Assembly: GCF_025420585.1 (NCBI RefSeq)
Contig: NZ_JAOEGB010000040.1
Span: 1 to 50,142 of the forward strand
DNA from: Planotetraspora sp. A-T 1434
Lineage (GTDB): Bacteria; Actinomycetota; Actinomycetes; Streptosporangiales; Streptosporangiaceae
Reading direction: 5' to 3'
DNA: 50,142 nt
Under the pieces are notes generated by a model that was given only the letters and a program-made list of their open reading frames with translations, was not told the origin of the DNA and ran no database searches. Below are positions 25,606 to 34,469 of this stretch, piece after piece; position 1 is the stretch's first letter; the number at the start of each line of letters is the position of its first letter. The position numbers and the translations under genes are program-made.

Positions 25606-28314
25606 TCAGCCGAGAACGCCGGCCAGCTGGCCGCGGTCGCTGATTCCCAGCTTGCCGTACACCGACTGGAGGTGGTTGTCGACCGTGCGGACCGACACCG
25701 TGAGAGACGCGGCGATCTGCCTGCTCGACATCCCCGTGGCGGCGAGGCGGGCGATCTCCCGCTCGCGCGGAGTCAGTGCGGGCGCCGTGAGGCCGAGCAG
25801 GGCCGGGGTGCGCGCGCCCTGGCACCGGGCGGCCAGCTCCGCCGCGCGCACCGATGCCCGCCGGGCGGCCCCCGCGGCGGCTCCTGTGGCGGTTCTTGTG
25901 GCGGCGGGCCCCGGTCCATCGGAGGCCTGGTGGGCCTCGGCGGCCTGGGCGTAGGCCTCGGCCGCGTAGAGAGTCAGGCCGAGCCCCGCGAAGGCCGCTC
26001 CCGCCGCCTCCAGGCCCGGCCCGTCGCCCGCGCCCGCGGCGGCCGCCTGGGCGGCGCAGACCCGCGCCAGCTCACCGTCGGCGCTTCGCGCGATCTCGCC
26101 CAGGCGGGCCGCCGCCCGCTCCGGCACGCCCAGCCGTACGAGATCGTGCAGGGCGACCATCTCCAGGCTGGGCAGGCCGAGGTCGCGGGCCTCCGCCGCG
26201 CGTGCCGACGCGAGCTCGATCGCCCGGGAGACCTCGCCGCCCGCCGCGGCGACCCACGTGGCCGCGGGGCCGAGCGTGTACTGGTACACGCGGACGACGG
26301 GGCTGGCGTGCCGCTCGGCCTGGGCCAGCCCCGCGCGGGCGGTTTCCAGGTCTCCGGCGAGCGCGGCGGACAGCGCCAGCTCGGCGTGTGTGAGAGCGCC
26401 CAGCGGGCCCGGGCTGCCCAGCACGGCCGCGTCCCGGCACACCCGGACGGCGTCGGCTACGCGGCCCCTCAGACGCAGCACCTCCGCGCGCCAGGTCAGG
26501 AACGCGCGCCGGAACAGCCGCAGCCCGCTGTCGTCCCCCAGGATGGCGTCGCCCTCGTCGAGCGCCTCGTCGGCCAGGTCCAGGGCGCCGGAGAACACGT
26601 GGGCGAGGAACAGCCCGCAGATCATCTTGGGCAGCTCGGCCGGCGCGGCGTCCCGCCAGCGCGCCTCGATGGACCGGGCGTGCCGGTAGGCGGTGACGGC
26701 CGCGCGGTGGCGGCCCAGGTACGGAAGCCCGAAAATCTTGATCACCAGGGCGAGCGCCGTGGAGCCCGGCCGCAGCTCGGGTTCGGCGAGCAGCGTCTCG
26801 GCCGTCCTGACGCTGGCGGCCACCTCGCCCCTCAGGGCCAGCAGGTGCAGCCGCATGCACTGGATGTCATGCCGCAGCGAGGTTCCGGACAGCCCCGGGT
26901 TTCCTGACAGCCCCGGGTTTCCGGAGAGCTCCGGGTTTCCGGACAGCGGGGCGCTTTCGGAGAGCTCGGCCTCCGCCTCGTCGAGAACCCGTTCCGCCTC
27001 TCGAGGGCGCTGGAGGCCGAAGTTGAGATTCCAGGCGCGGCGCATCGCCAGCTCCGCCCGCTGCTCCGGTGCGCAGGGGTGGTCCCAGACCGCCAGCAGA
27101 GCCGACTCGGCCTCCTCGAACCGCTCCGAGAAGTCCAGCACGTCCGACAGGGCGATCGCGGCGGGGATGCCGCCGCCCGCGTCGAGCGCCGCCCACCCCA
27201 GCCGGGCGGCGAGCGGGGCGTCGTGGGCGGCCCAGGCGACGCGGCAGGCGGCCAGGAGGGGCCTCGGGTCGCCGGCGGTGCCGCTCTCCAGCCGCCAGAC
27301 CCCCAGCCGGAGCGTGTCGTCGCGGCGGCGCGCCCCCGTCGCCTCGACGGCCTGCGCGAGCTGCCGGTACCTGCGCCGCGCCCGCAGCCGCGGGCAGCGG
27401 GCCCTGATCGCCTCGCCGTACAGCGGATGCGCGAGCCGGACGAGGGTCCGGAGGCCGTCCTCCAGCAGGCGGATCAGCCGCTTGGCCTCCAGTGATTCGA
27501 GGACGTCCCCCGAGACCAGGCCGAGGAGCGGCTGGAAGCCGATGGGCTCGCCGAAGGCCACGAGCTCCAGCGCCTCCTCCTCGGCGGGTTCGAGACGGCC
27601 GATCCTGGCCTCGACCAGCTCCCGCAGCCGGGGCGCCACGGGCGGCGAGCCGTCCAGCCGCCACAGCCGGTGCACCGGGGCGAGCGAGCCGCTCTCCAGC
27701 GCGCCGAGCACCAACTCCCGCAGGAAGAGCGCGTTGCCCTCGCTCAGCCGGTGCAGCCGCCTGGCCGTCGCCGCCTCGACCGGGCCGCCCAGAGCCGACG
27801 CGAGGATCCGCCCCGTGTCCTCGGCGGTGAGCGGGTCGAGCTCCACGCGGGGCAGGTGGAGGTCCTTCCACAGGGCCGTCACGGTGTCCGGCACCGGTTC
27901 GCCGCTCCGCATCGTGACCAGCACGCCGGCGGTCGCCGACTGGACCAGGTGATGGAGGACGGCGGCGCATCCCGGATCGAGCAGATGGGCGTCGTCGACC
28001 AGGACCAGCGGATGCGCGGCCGACCCCACCAGCGTCTGCGCCACCCACCTGAGTGGGTTGGCGGGAGGCGCCGTCGAGGGGAGCAGATGGGCGAACGCCC
28101 CGAACGGGATGGACCGGGTCGCGAACGAGGCGATGGCGTGGACGACCGTGTCCCCCTTGGCCCTGACCGTCCCGGCCACCTCCGTCGCGAGCCGGCTCTT
28201 GCCCACGCCCGCGCTGCCCGCGATAACGGCGCCCGGGGCGTCGCGGCCGTCCAGCAGGCCGAGGACGCGGCGAAATTCCGCCGCCCGCCCAGCGAATGGC
28301 CATTCAGCGGTCAC
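25606..28314 (-). CDS. LuxR-family LAL-type ATPase regulator (second paralogue)
   Basis: A 902-residue paralogue of the regulator at 18456-21098. It opens with EWPFAGRAAEFRRV, has Walker A GSAGVGKS (33-40), a long helical repeat region, and a C-terminal LuxR helix-turn-helix with LTPREREIARLAATGMSSRQ and VRTVDNHLQSVYGKLG. The GTG at 28314 is chosen because it aligns with the start of the paralogue; the open frame continues upstream through a 12-bp repeat array and is probably not translated. An SGNPGL repeat of six residues, around residue 455, is an insertion relative to the paralogue. It is convergent with the NTPase pair (14 bases apart) and divergent from trmI. The ligand and targets are unknown. 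Confidence 0.9.
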   Translation of the reverse strand: MTAEWPFAGRAAEFRRVLGLLDGRDAPGAVIAGSAGVGKSRLATEVAGTVRAKGDTVVHAIASFATRSIPFGAFAHLLPSTAPPANPLRWVAQTLVGSAAHPLVLVDDAHLLDPGCAAVLHHLVQSATAGVLVTMRSGEPVPDTVTALWKDLHLPRVELDPLTAEDTGRILASALGGPVEAATARRLHRLSEGNALFLRELVLGALESGSLAPVHRLWRLDGSPPVAPRLRELVEARIGRLEPAEEEALELVAFGEPIGFQPLLGLVSGDVLESLEAKRLIRLLEDGLRTLVRLAHPLYGEAIRARCPRLRARRRYRQLAQAVEATGARRRDDTLRLGVWRLESGTAGDPRPLLAACRVAWAAHDAPLAARLGWAALDAGGGIPAAIALSDVLDFSERFEEAESALLAVWDHPCAPEQRAELAMRRAWNLNFGLQRPREAERVLDEAEAELSESAPLSGNPELSGNPGLSGNPGLSGTSLRHDIQCMRLHLLALRGEVAASVRTAETLLAEPELRPGSTALALVIKIFGLPYLGRHRAAVTAYRHARSIEARWRDAAPAELPKMICGLFLAHVFSGALDLADEALDEGDAILGDDSGLRLFRRAFLTWRAEVLRLRGRVADAVRVCRDAAVLGSPGPLGALTHAELALSAALAGDLETARAGLAQAERHASPVVRVYQYTLGPAATWVAAAGGEVSRAIELASARAAEARDLGLPSLEMVALHDLVRLGVPERAAARLGEIARSADGELARVCAAQAAAAGAGDGPGLEAAGAAFAGLGLTLYAAEAYAQAAEAHQASDGPGPAATRTATGAAAGAARRASVRAAELAARCQGARTPALLGLTAPALTPREREIARLAATGMSSRQIAASLTVSVRTVDNHLQSVYGKLGISDRGQLAGVLG
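26883..26954 (-). repeat. 18-bp coding tandem repeat in the second LAL regulator
   Basis: Units of TTCCGGACAGCCCCGGGT and close variants start at 26883, 26901 and 26919, with a partial unit at 26937. On the minus strand they encode repeats of SGNPGL/SGNPEL in the helical sensory part. The unit length keeps the frame, so copy number can vary without loss of function. The first paralogue lacks this array. Confidence 0.9.
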
Positions 28315-28370
28315 ATCCGGGATATTACGCAAAGGAAACCCTGCGACACAGCGTGTCGCGCGATGTCCGC

Positions 28371-28418
28371 GGCCTGTCCCGCGGCCTGTCCCGCGGCCTG
28401 TCCCGCGGCCTGTCCCGC
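28371..28418. repeat. 12-bp tandem repeat in the divergent LAL/trmI intergenic region
   Basis: Four perfect copies of GGCCTGTCCCGC (28371-28418), with degenerate copies at both ends, lie in the 164-base gap between the second LAL gene and trmI. Since both genes are transcribed away from this gap, changes in copy number would alter promoter spacing. Confidence 0.9.
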
Positions 28419-28478
28419 GGCCTGTACGGCTCCCGCGGGCGACAGCCGTACACGGCAATCACCGATAGCCTTTTCAGC

Positions 28479-29342
28479 ATGGGTTTTCGCAGGCACGGCC
28501 CGTTCCAGGCCGGAGATCAGGTTCAGCTCACCGATCCGAAGAACAAGCGGCACACGGTGACGTTGAAAGAGGGCGGCGTCTTTCACACGCACAAGGGGTC
28601 GATCCCGCATGACGACCTGATCGGGCAGCCCGAGGGGTCCGTGGTGCGCTCCTCCGGCGGCACCGCCTATCTGGCGTTCCGGCACCTGCTGCAGGACTAC
28701 GCGGTCTCCATGCCGCGCGGCGCGGCGGTGATCTACCCGAAGGACGCGGCCCAGATCGTCGGCATGGCCGACATCTTCCCCGGCGCGCGGGTCGTGGAGG
28801 CCGGCGTCGGGTCTGGCGCGCTGACCTGCTTCCTGCTCCGCGCGGTCGGCTCGGAGGGCTCGGTCACCTCCTACGAGCGCCGCGAGGACTTCGCCGACGT
28901 GGCCACCAAGAACGTGGAGAAGTTCTTCGGCGGACCCATGGACCAGTGGCGGCTGGTCGTCGGGGACTTCGTCTCCGCCCTCGACGAGGTGGACGTCGAC
29001 CGCGTGATCCTCGACATGCTCGCCCCCTGGGAATGCGTCGACGCCGCGGCGAAGGCGCTCACTCCGGGAGGCGTTATCTGCTGCTATGTTGCGACAACGA
29101 CCCAAATGTCCCGAACCGTGGAGACCCTCAGGGAACACGGGAGTTTCACGGAGCCTCACGCGTGGGAGACCCTGGTTCGCGACTGGCATGTCGAGGGGCT
29201 CGCCGTACGGCCGGACCACCGCATGGTCGGCCACACGGGATTCCTCGTCAGCGCCCGTCGCATGGCGGACGGTGTGACGCCCCCGCCGCGACGCAGGCGC
29301 CCGGCCAAGGGAGCGTATGGAGAGGGGATCGAACCACTGTGA
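28479..29342 (+). CDS. trmI: tRNA (adenine-58-N1)-methyltransferase
   Basis: A 287-residue class-I SAM methyltransferase that makes m1A58 in the T-loop of tRNA. The N-terminal beta domain (1-80) includes GGVFHTHKGSIPHDDLIG, a TrmI hallmark. The SAM loop is VVEAGVGSGALTCFLL (105-120), followed by the acidic strand end in SYERRED and the IxDMxxPW-type motif near residue 188 (ILDMLAPW). The ATG at 28479 has no clear ribosome site and may be leaderless. In M. tuberculosis the orthologue Rv2118c lies just upstream of mpa, as here. An Arg/Pro-rich C-terminal tail (RRRRPAKGAYG) follows the catalytic domain. Confidence 0.95.
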   Translation: MGFRRHGPFQAGDQVQLTDPKNKRHTVTLKEGGVFHTHKGSIPHDDLIGQPEGSVVRSSGGTAYLAFRHLLQDYAVSMPRGAAVIYPKDAAQIVGMADIFPGARVVEAGVGSGALTCFLLRAVGSEGSVTSYERREDFADVATKNVEKFFGGPMDQWRLVVGDFVSALDEVDVDRVILDMLAPWECVDAAAKALTPGGVICCYVATTTQMSRTVETLREHGSFTEPHAWETLVRDWHVEGLAVRPDHRMVGHTGFLVSARRMADGVTPPPRRRRPAKGAYGEGIEPL

Positions 29343-29375
29343 CGATTCAGCCACAAACCGGCAAAGCCGCGTGAC

Positions 29376-29547
29376 ACGGGAACATAAGGGTGTGTTCCTT
29401 ATGGTTACCCGAATAAAAGGTTCATAAGGTATCAAACGCCGAACACCCAACGTAACTACACGAACACTGCCCGGCCAGGTTACGTACAGCGCCAAGATAG
29501 GTAGGGTCTTGAGTAGTCGTTCTCGACGGGGAAGGAGGTGACGGGGC
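29376..29547 (+). promoter_or_regulatory. Promoter region of arc with inverted repeats
   Basis: The gap 29343-29547 is the most AT-rich stretch nearby. It holds CATAAGG/CCTTATG (29383-29403), overlapping GGAACA/TGTTCC, and then GGTTACCCGAA (29403-29413), a sequence also found upstream of the FKBP gene (47841-47851). TAGGTAGGGT at about 29499 is a weak -10 candidate. GGAAGGAGGTGA precedes the GTG start. Confidence 0.55.
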
Positions 29548-31311
29548 GTGGCAGCTCGCGACGACGCTGAGGCTCGAGCCGCGCAGCGCGAACGGGAGGT
29601 CGCAGATCTCACAACACAGGTCTCCTTCCTGCAGGAGGAGATCACCGCGTTGCGCCGGAAGCTGGCCGAGTCTCCCCGGCAGGCCAGGGTCATCGAAGAA
29701 CGTCTCCATGAGGCACAGGCCCAGGTGGCCGCCCTCACGAGCCAGAACGAGCGTCTGGTCTCCACCCTCAAGGAGGCCAGGGACCAGATCGTCGCCCTCA
29801 AGGAGGAGGTCGACCGGCTGGCACAGCCGCCGTCCGGCTTCGGCGTGTTCCTCGAGGCCAGGGACGACGGCACGATCGAGGTGTTCACCGGAGGCCGCAA
29901 GCTGCGGGTGAACGTCAGCCCCGCCGTGGACGTCGACTCGCTCAAGCGTGGCCAGGAGGTCATGCTCAACGAGGCGCTCAACGTGGTCGAGGCCCTCGGC
30001 TTCGAGGACGTCGGCGAGATCGTCATGCTCAAGGAGCTCCTCGAGGACGGCGAGCGCGCCCTGGTCATCTCGCACGCGGACGAGGAGCGCGTGGTCAAGC
30101 TGGCCGAGTCGCTCCTCGACCAGCCCATCCGGGCCGGTGACTCGCTCCTGCTGGAACCCCGCTCCAACTACGTGTACGAGCGGATCCCGAAGTCCGAGGT
30201 CGAAGAGCTCGTCCTCGAAGAGGTCCCCGACATCTCCTACGAGGAGATCGGCGGCCTCAGCCGGCAGATCGAGCAGATCAGGGACGCCATCGAGCTGCCC
30301 TACCTGCACGCCGACCTGTTCAGGGAGCACAAGCTCCGCCCGCCCAAGGGCGTGCTGCTGTACGGCCCGCCCGGCTGCGGCAAGACGCTCATCGCCAAGG
30401 CGGTCGCCAACTCCCTCGCCAAGCAGGTCGCGGAGAAGACCGGCCAGTCCGGCAAGAGCTTCTTCCTCAACATCAAGGGCCCCGAGCTCCTCAACAAGTA
30501 CGTCGGCGAGACCGAGCGGCACATCCGCCTGGTCTTCCAGCGGGCCAGGGAGAAGGCCTCCGAGGGCACCCCGGTGATCGTGTTCTTCGACGAGATGGAC
30601 TCGATCTTCCGCACCCGAGGCTCCGGCGTCTCCTCCGACGTGGAGAACACCATCGTCCCTCAGCTGCTGTCGGAGATCGACGGCGTCGAGGGCCTGGAGA
30701 ACGTCATCGTCATCGGCGCCTCCAACCGCGAGGACATGATCGACCCGGCGATCCTGCGGCCCGGCCGCCTGGACGTCAAGATCAAGATCGAGCGGCCGGA
30801 CGCCGAGGCGGCCAAGGACATCTTCTCGAAGTACATCATCAGCGACCTGCCGCTGCACGCCGACGACCTCGCCGAGCACGGCAACAGCCGCGAGGGCACG
30901 ATCGCCGGCATGATCCAGCGGGTCGTCGAGCGGATGTACACCGAGAGCGAGGAGAACCGCTTCCTCGAGGTGACCTACGCCAACGGCGACAAGGAAGTTC
31001 TCTACTTCAAGGACTTCAACTCCGGCGCCATGATCCAGAACATCGTGGACCGGGGCAAGAAGATGGCCATCAAGCAGTTCCTCGAGACCGGGCAGAAGGG
31101 CCTGCGGATCGCGCATCTGCTGGCCGCCTGCGTGGACGAGTTCTCCGAGAACGAGGACCTGCCCAACACCACCAACCCGGACGACTGGGCCCGCATCTCC
31201 GGCAAGAAGGGCGAGCGGATCGTCTACATCCGCACCCTCGTGCAGGGCAAGCAGGGCACCGAGGCCGGCCGGTCGATCGACACGGTCGCCAACACCGGCC
31301 AGTACCTGTAG
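29548..31311 (+). CDS. arc: Proteasome-associated AAA ATPase (ARC/Mpa)
   Basis: A 587-residue unfoldase of the usual family length. The N-terminal coiled coil (about 5-85) binds Pup. A double OB-fold ring follows (about 90-220), then the AAA module with Walker A GPPGCGKT (273-280), Walker B FFDEMDS (Asp348-Glu349) and the later arginine finger region RPGRLDVKI. The protein ends in GQYL, the C-terminal motif that opens the alpha-ring gate of the 20S core, so coupling to PrcA/PrcB is intact. A GTG start follows GGAAGGAGGTGA. A strong hairpin ends the gene, so arc seems to be its own transcription unit or the end of a trmI-arc unit. Confidence 0.97.
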   Translation: MAARDDAEARAAQREREVADLTTQVSFLQEEITALRRKLAESPRQARVIEERLHEAQAQVAALTSQNERLVSTLKEARDQIVALKEEVDRLAQPPSGFGVFLEARDDGTIEVFTGGRKLRVNVSPAVDVDSLKRGQEVMLNEALNVVEALGFEDVGEIVMLKELLEDGERALVISHADEERVVKLAESLLDQPIRAGDSLLLEPRSNYVYERIPKSEVEELVLEEVPDISYEEIGGLSRQIEQIRDAIELPYLHADLFREHKLRPPKGVLLYGPPGCGKTLIAKAVANSLAKQVAEKTGQSGKSFFLNIKGPELLNKYVGETERHIRLVFQRAREKASEGTPVIVFFDEMDSIFRTRGSGVSSDVENTIVPQLLSEIDGVEGLENVIVIGASNREDMIDPAILRPGRLDVKIKIERPDAEAAKDIFSKYIISDLPLHADDLAEHGNSREGTIAGMIQRVVERMYTESEENRFLEVTYANGDKEVLYFKDFNSGAMIQNIVDRGKKMAIKQFLETGQKGLRIAHLLAACVDEFSENEDLPNTTNPDDWARISGKKGERIVYIRTLVQGKQGTEAGRSIDTVANTGQYL

Positions 31312-31334
31312 TCCCACCGGTCCGGAAGAGAACG

Positions 31335-31364
31335 AGCGGCGCGGTCCCCAGGGGCCGCGCCGCT
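31335..31364 (+). terminator. Terminator-like hairpin after arc
   Basis: AGCGGCGCGG (31335-31344) pairs perfectly with CCGCGCCGCT (31355-31364). The inner CCCC/GGGG tightens the loop, and TTCGTC follows. It lies 23 bases after the arc stop codon. Confidence 0.8.
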
Positions 31365-31436
31365 TCGTCATGCCGGGCGCCTCCGTTCATCCGCGCCGTT
31401 CCGTTCGTCCCGGTACCTGCCCCGGAGTCGGCGGCC

Positions 31437-32699
31437 GTGTGGAACCGCGGCTTTCCCGGAACCGGGACGGATCCGATCACGTCAAAGGTGCGTGATCTCC
31501 CTAGGCGCACACGGGTGACTCCTGTGCCTCCCCGTGGTCTCACGGCCCCCCAGACGGCCAGAGGGCCGCGCCTCGTCGAGCTGGACACGCTGCGCTTCGT
31601 CGCCGCGTTCGCCGTCATGTCCTTCCACTTCATGGCGGCCAGCAAGTCGCTCTGGGGCGAGTTCCCCGCCTCGCTCTTCCCGGCCGTCAGCCGCGTCACC
31701 GCGCTGGGCATCCTCGGCGTCGAGCTGTTCTTCCTCATCAGCGGATTCGTCATCCTGATGAGCGTGTGGGGACGTACCATCGGCGAGTTCGCCGTCTCCC
31801 GGGTGTCGCGGCTCTACCCGGCGTACTGGTTCGCCGTCATCGTGATCTTCATCATGTACCGGTTCAGCGGCGTCACCGCGTTCGACCCCAAGCTCACGAC
31901 GGGGGAGTACGCCGTCAACCTGACCATGCTGCAGGGCGCCTTCGGGATCGGCCACGCGGGCGGCGTCTTCTGGTCGCTGTGGGCGGAGCTGCGGTTCTAC
32001 GTCATCGTCGCGGTGTTCTCCCTGTTCGGGATCACCGTACGGCGCTGCCTGGTGTTCATGTCGGTCTGGGCGGTCCTCGTCGGCGCCGCCGAGGTCACCC
32101 AGAGCCCCGTGCTCGACTTCGTCGTCCTGCCCAAGCAGGCGCCGTACTTCATCGGCGGCATGGCCTTCTACCTGATCCACCGGTTCCGCTCCTGGCCGGC
32201 CTGGATCCTCGTCGCCGTGTCGTACGGCCTGGCCCTGCACACCGCGCTGAGGCGGGTCGCCGAGCGGGTGGCGTCGATCGGCATCGCGCACTACCCGGCG
32301 CCGCCCCGGGCCGTGATCGTCGCCATAACGCTGATCTTCGCGCTGATGGCCGCGGTCGCCCTCGGCTGGCTGCGGTGGCTCCGCTGGCGGCCCCTCGTCA
32401 CCGTCGGGGCCCTCACGTACCCGCTCTACCTTCTCCACCAGACTGTCTCGGCCGTTCTCATCCCGTCCTACCGGGACGAGATCGACCCCTGGCTGCTCGT
32501 CGGCGTCACCATGACGGTCTCGATCGCGCTCGCCTACCTCGTGTACCGGCTCGTCGACAGGCCTGGTCAGCGGTGGCTACGAGCCCGTCTGGAAGCCCTC
32601 CTGGGACGCTCACGGCCGCGGCGTGGACGCCGCCCGGGCCCCGATTCCCCGGACCGGCCGCCCGTCCCGGCGCAAAGTCACGAGGCATCCGTGCCGTAA
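31437..32699 (+). CDS. Acyltransferase-3 family membrane protein (OafA/YrhL-like)
   Basis: A 420-residue integral membrane protein with about ten membrane segments. The family opening [20 protein letters not shown] carries the catalytic His, and [14 protein letters not shown] and SRLYPAYWF follow in the expected order. Such enzymes O-acetylate or O-acylate sugars in polysaccharides, antibiotics or cell-wall polymers; the acceptor is unknown. The tail is Arg/Pro-rich and soluble. The start is uncertain: the GTG at 31437 is used, but in-frame GTGs near 31491 and 31514 are closer to the domain. The gene splits arc from dop, an interruption without an evident functional link to the proteasome. 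Confidence 0.88.
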   Translation: MWNRGFPGTGTDPITSKVRDLPRRTRVTPVPPRGLTAPQTARGPRLVELDTLRFVAAFAVMSFHFMAASKSLWGEFPASLFPAVSRVTALGILGVELFFLISGFVILMSVWGRTIGEFAVSRVSRLYPAYWFAVIVIFIMYRFSGVTAFDPKLTTGEYAVNLTMLQGAFGIGHAGGVFWSLWAELRFYVIVAVFSLFGITVRRCLVFMSVWAVLVGAAEVTQSPVLDFVVLPKQAPYFIGGMAFYLIHRFRSWPAWILVAVSYGLALHTALRRVAERVASIGIAHYPAPPRAVIVAITLIFALMAAVALGWLRWLRWRPLVTVGALTYPLYLLHQTVSAVLIPSYRDEIDPWLLVGVTMTVSIALAYLVYRLVDRPGQRWLRARLEALLGRSRPRRGRRPGPDSPDRPPVPAQSHEASVP

Positions 32700-32781
32700 G
32701 TGTCGGGTGGCAGGGCATAGAGAAGAGGCTAGGCTCGGGGATATAACGGCGGAACGACAGCCTGAAACAGGCGGGGTGCGC

Positions 32782-34299
32782 ATGACGGTTCGGCGGGTGA
32801 TGGGCATCGAGACCGAGTATGGCATCGCCGTACCCGGTCAGCCGGGAGCCAACGCGATGGTGACCTCCTCACAGGTCGTCAACGCGTACCTGGCGGCATC
32901 GGCCGCCCGGGCTCGCCGGGCTCGATGGGACTTCGAGGAGGAGAACCCGCTCCGCGACGCCCGAGGGTTCGACCTGGCCCGCGAGGTGGCGGACCAGAGC
33001 CAGCTGACCGACGAGGACCTCGGCCTGGCCAACGTGATCCTCACCAACGGCGCGCGGCTCTACGTGGACCACGCCCACCCGGAATACTCCACGCCGGAGT
33101 GCACCAACCCCCGGGCGGCGGTCATCTGGGACAAGGCCGGCGAGCGGGTCATGCACGACGCCGCCGTCCGCGCCTCGGCCATGCCGGGCAACGCCCCCAT
33201 CCAGCTCTACAAGAACAACACCGACGCCAAGGGCGCCTCCTACGGCTGCCACGAGAACTACCTGATGCGCCGGGCGACTCCGTTCGCCGACATCGTCCGG
33301 CACCTCACGCCGTTCTTCGTGTCCCGCCAGATCGTCTGCGGCGCGGGCAAGGTCGGCATCGGGCAGGACTCGCGCGGCGAGGGCTTTCAAATCAGCCAGC
33401 GGGCCGACTTCTTCGAGGTCGAGGTCGGCCTGGAGACCACGCTCAAGCGGCCCATCATCAACACGCGCGACGAACCGCACGCCGACCCGGAGAAGTACCG
33501 CCGGCTCCACGTCATCATCGGCGACGCAAATATGTCGGAAATTTCGACATATTTGAAGCTAGGGACGACGGCGCTCGTCCTCGCCATGATCGAGGACGGG
33601 TTCCTCACCACCGACCTCTCGGTCGAGTCCCCGGTCGCCGCCCTGCGGGCGGTGTCCCACGACCCCACCTGCCGGTACGAGATCGCCCTGCGCAACGGCC
33701 GCAAGATGACGGCGATCCAGCTCCAGATGGAATACCTCGAGCAGGCCCGCAAGTACGTCGAGGACCGGTACGGCTCCAGCGTCGACGACATGACCAAGGA
33801 CGTGCTCAACCGCTGGGAGTCCGTGCTCACCCGGCTCGCCGAGGACCCCATGCAACTGTCCCGCGAGCTCGACTGGGTCGCCAAGCTGGAGCTCCTGGAG
33901 GGCTACCGGACCCGCGACAACCTGCCCTGGTCCCACCCCCGGCTCCAGCTCGTCGACCTGCAGTACACCGACATCCGGCCCGAGCGTGGCCTCTACAACC
34001 GCCTGGTCGCCCGCGGCCGCATGCAGCGGCTGGTGACGGAGAACGACATCGAGCGCGCCATCGAGACGCCGCCCACCGACACCCGCGCCTACTTCCGCGG
34101 CCGCTGCCTGCGCCAGTACAGCGAGTCCGTGGCCGCCGCCTCCTGGGACTCGGTGATCTTCGACATCCCCGGCCGGGAGTCCCTCCAGCGCGTCCCCACC
34201 TTGGAGCCCCTCCGTGGCACCAAGGCCCACGTGGGCGACCTTCTCGACCGCTGCCGCACCGCCGCCGACCTCGTCGCCGCCCTGACCGGCGAAGGCTGA
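32782..34299 (+). CDS. dop: Depupylase/Pup deamidase Dop
   Basis: A 505-residue carboxylate-amine-ligase-fold enzyme. MGIETEYGI supplies the metal-binding Glu10, and [14 protein letters not shown] supplies catalytic Asp96. The segment about 43-78 ([20 protein letters not shown]) is the insertion loop that separates Dop from Paf[10 protein letters not shown] and the ATP-binding part are intact. Dop removes Pup from substrates and, in species with a Gln-ended Pup, deamidates it. Here Pup ends in Glu, so only depupylation is needed. The ATG at 32782 follows GGCGGGG. An AT-rich perfect inverted repeat with rare codons lies inside the gene at 33527-33555. Confidence 0.96.
   Translation: MTVRRVMGIETEYGIAVPGQPGANAMVTSSQVVNAYLAASAARARRARWDFEEENPLRDARGFDLAREVADQSQLTDEDLGLANVILTNGARLYVDHAHPEYSTPECTNPRAAVIWDKAGERVMHDAAVRASAMPGNAPIQLYKNNTDAKGASYGCHENYLMRRATPFADIVRHLTPFFVSRQIVCGAGKVGIGQDSRGEGFQISQRADFFEVEVGLETTLKRPIINTRDEPHADPEKYRRLHVIIGDANMSEISTYLKLGTTALVLAMIEDGFLTTDLSVESPVAALRAVSHDPTCRYEIALRNGRKMTAIQLQMEYLEQARKYVEDRYGSSVDDMTKDVLNRWESVLTRLAEDPMQLSRELDWVAKLELLEGYRTRDNLPWSHPRLQLVDLQYTDIRPERGLYNRLVARGRMQRLVTENDIERAIETPPTDTRAYFRGRCLRQYSESVAAASWDSVIFDIPGRESLQRVPTLEPLRGTKAHVGDLLDRCRTAADLVAALTGEG
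33527..33555. other. AT-rich perfect inverted repeat inside dop
   Basis: CAAATATGTCG (33527-33537) is exactly inverted as CGACATATTTG (33545-33555) around GAAATTT. The 29 bases contain only about nine G or C, in a gene of about 70% GC. They run through codons rarely used here (AAT, ATT, ACA, TAT, TTG, then CTA), while the encoded [12 protein letters not shown] remains the normal conserved Dop sequence. Confidence 0.85.
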
Positions 34300-34341
34300 G
34301 CCGCGCCTCCTCCTCTGGGGAGCGGTGCTCGCTCTGCTGGC

Positions 34342-34380
34342 CCTACCTGCACGATCACGAACCGCGAAACCGCAGGTGGG
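34342..34380. terminator. Convergent terminator candidate between dop and the kinase gene
   Basis: CCTACCTGC (34342-34350) pairs with GCAGGTGGG (34372-34380), allowing one G-U pair, with a 21-base loop. It lies 42 bases after the dop stop codon and 90 bases beyond the kinase gene's 3' end, so it could serve both strands. Confidence 0.55.
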
Positions 34381-34390
34381 ACGGGTTTAT

Positions 34391-34413
34391 GGGAATCTGC
34401 GCATGATCACGGC
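34391..34413 (+). repeat. Interspersed intergenic repeat (GCATGATCAC family), third copy
   Basis: GGGAATCTGCGCATGATCAC followed by GGC matches the pair at 856-933 with two changes. It lies between convergent dop and kinase genes. Confidence 0.75.
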
Positions 34414-34469
34414 GAGGGTGGGTGCCGGTGAGGGCGGGGGCGGCGACGAGCTCTCTCCGGGCAGCGGAT

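Noticed and set aside
13655-28314. Accessory block as a biosynthetic gene cluster, suggested by LAL regulators and an aminotransferase.
   Set aside because: No PKS, NRPS, terpene, RiPP or other core enzyme is visible; only regulators and general enzymes occur.
28315-28458. N-terminal extension of the second LAL regulator with TGRG repeats.
   Set aside because: It is translation of the 12-bp intergenic repeat; the paralogue starts at the equivalent of 28314.
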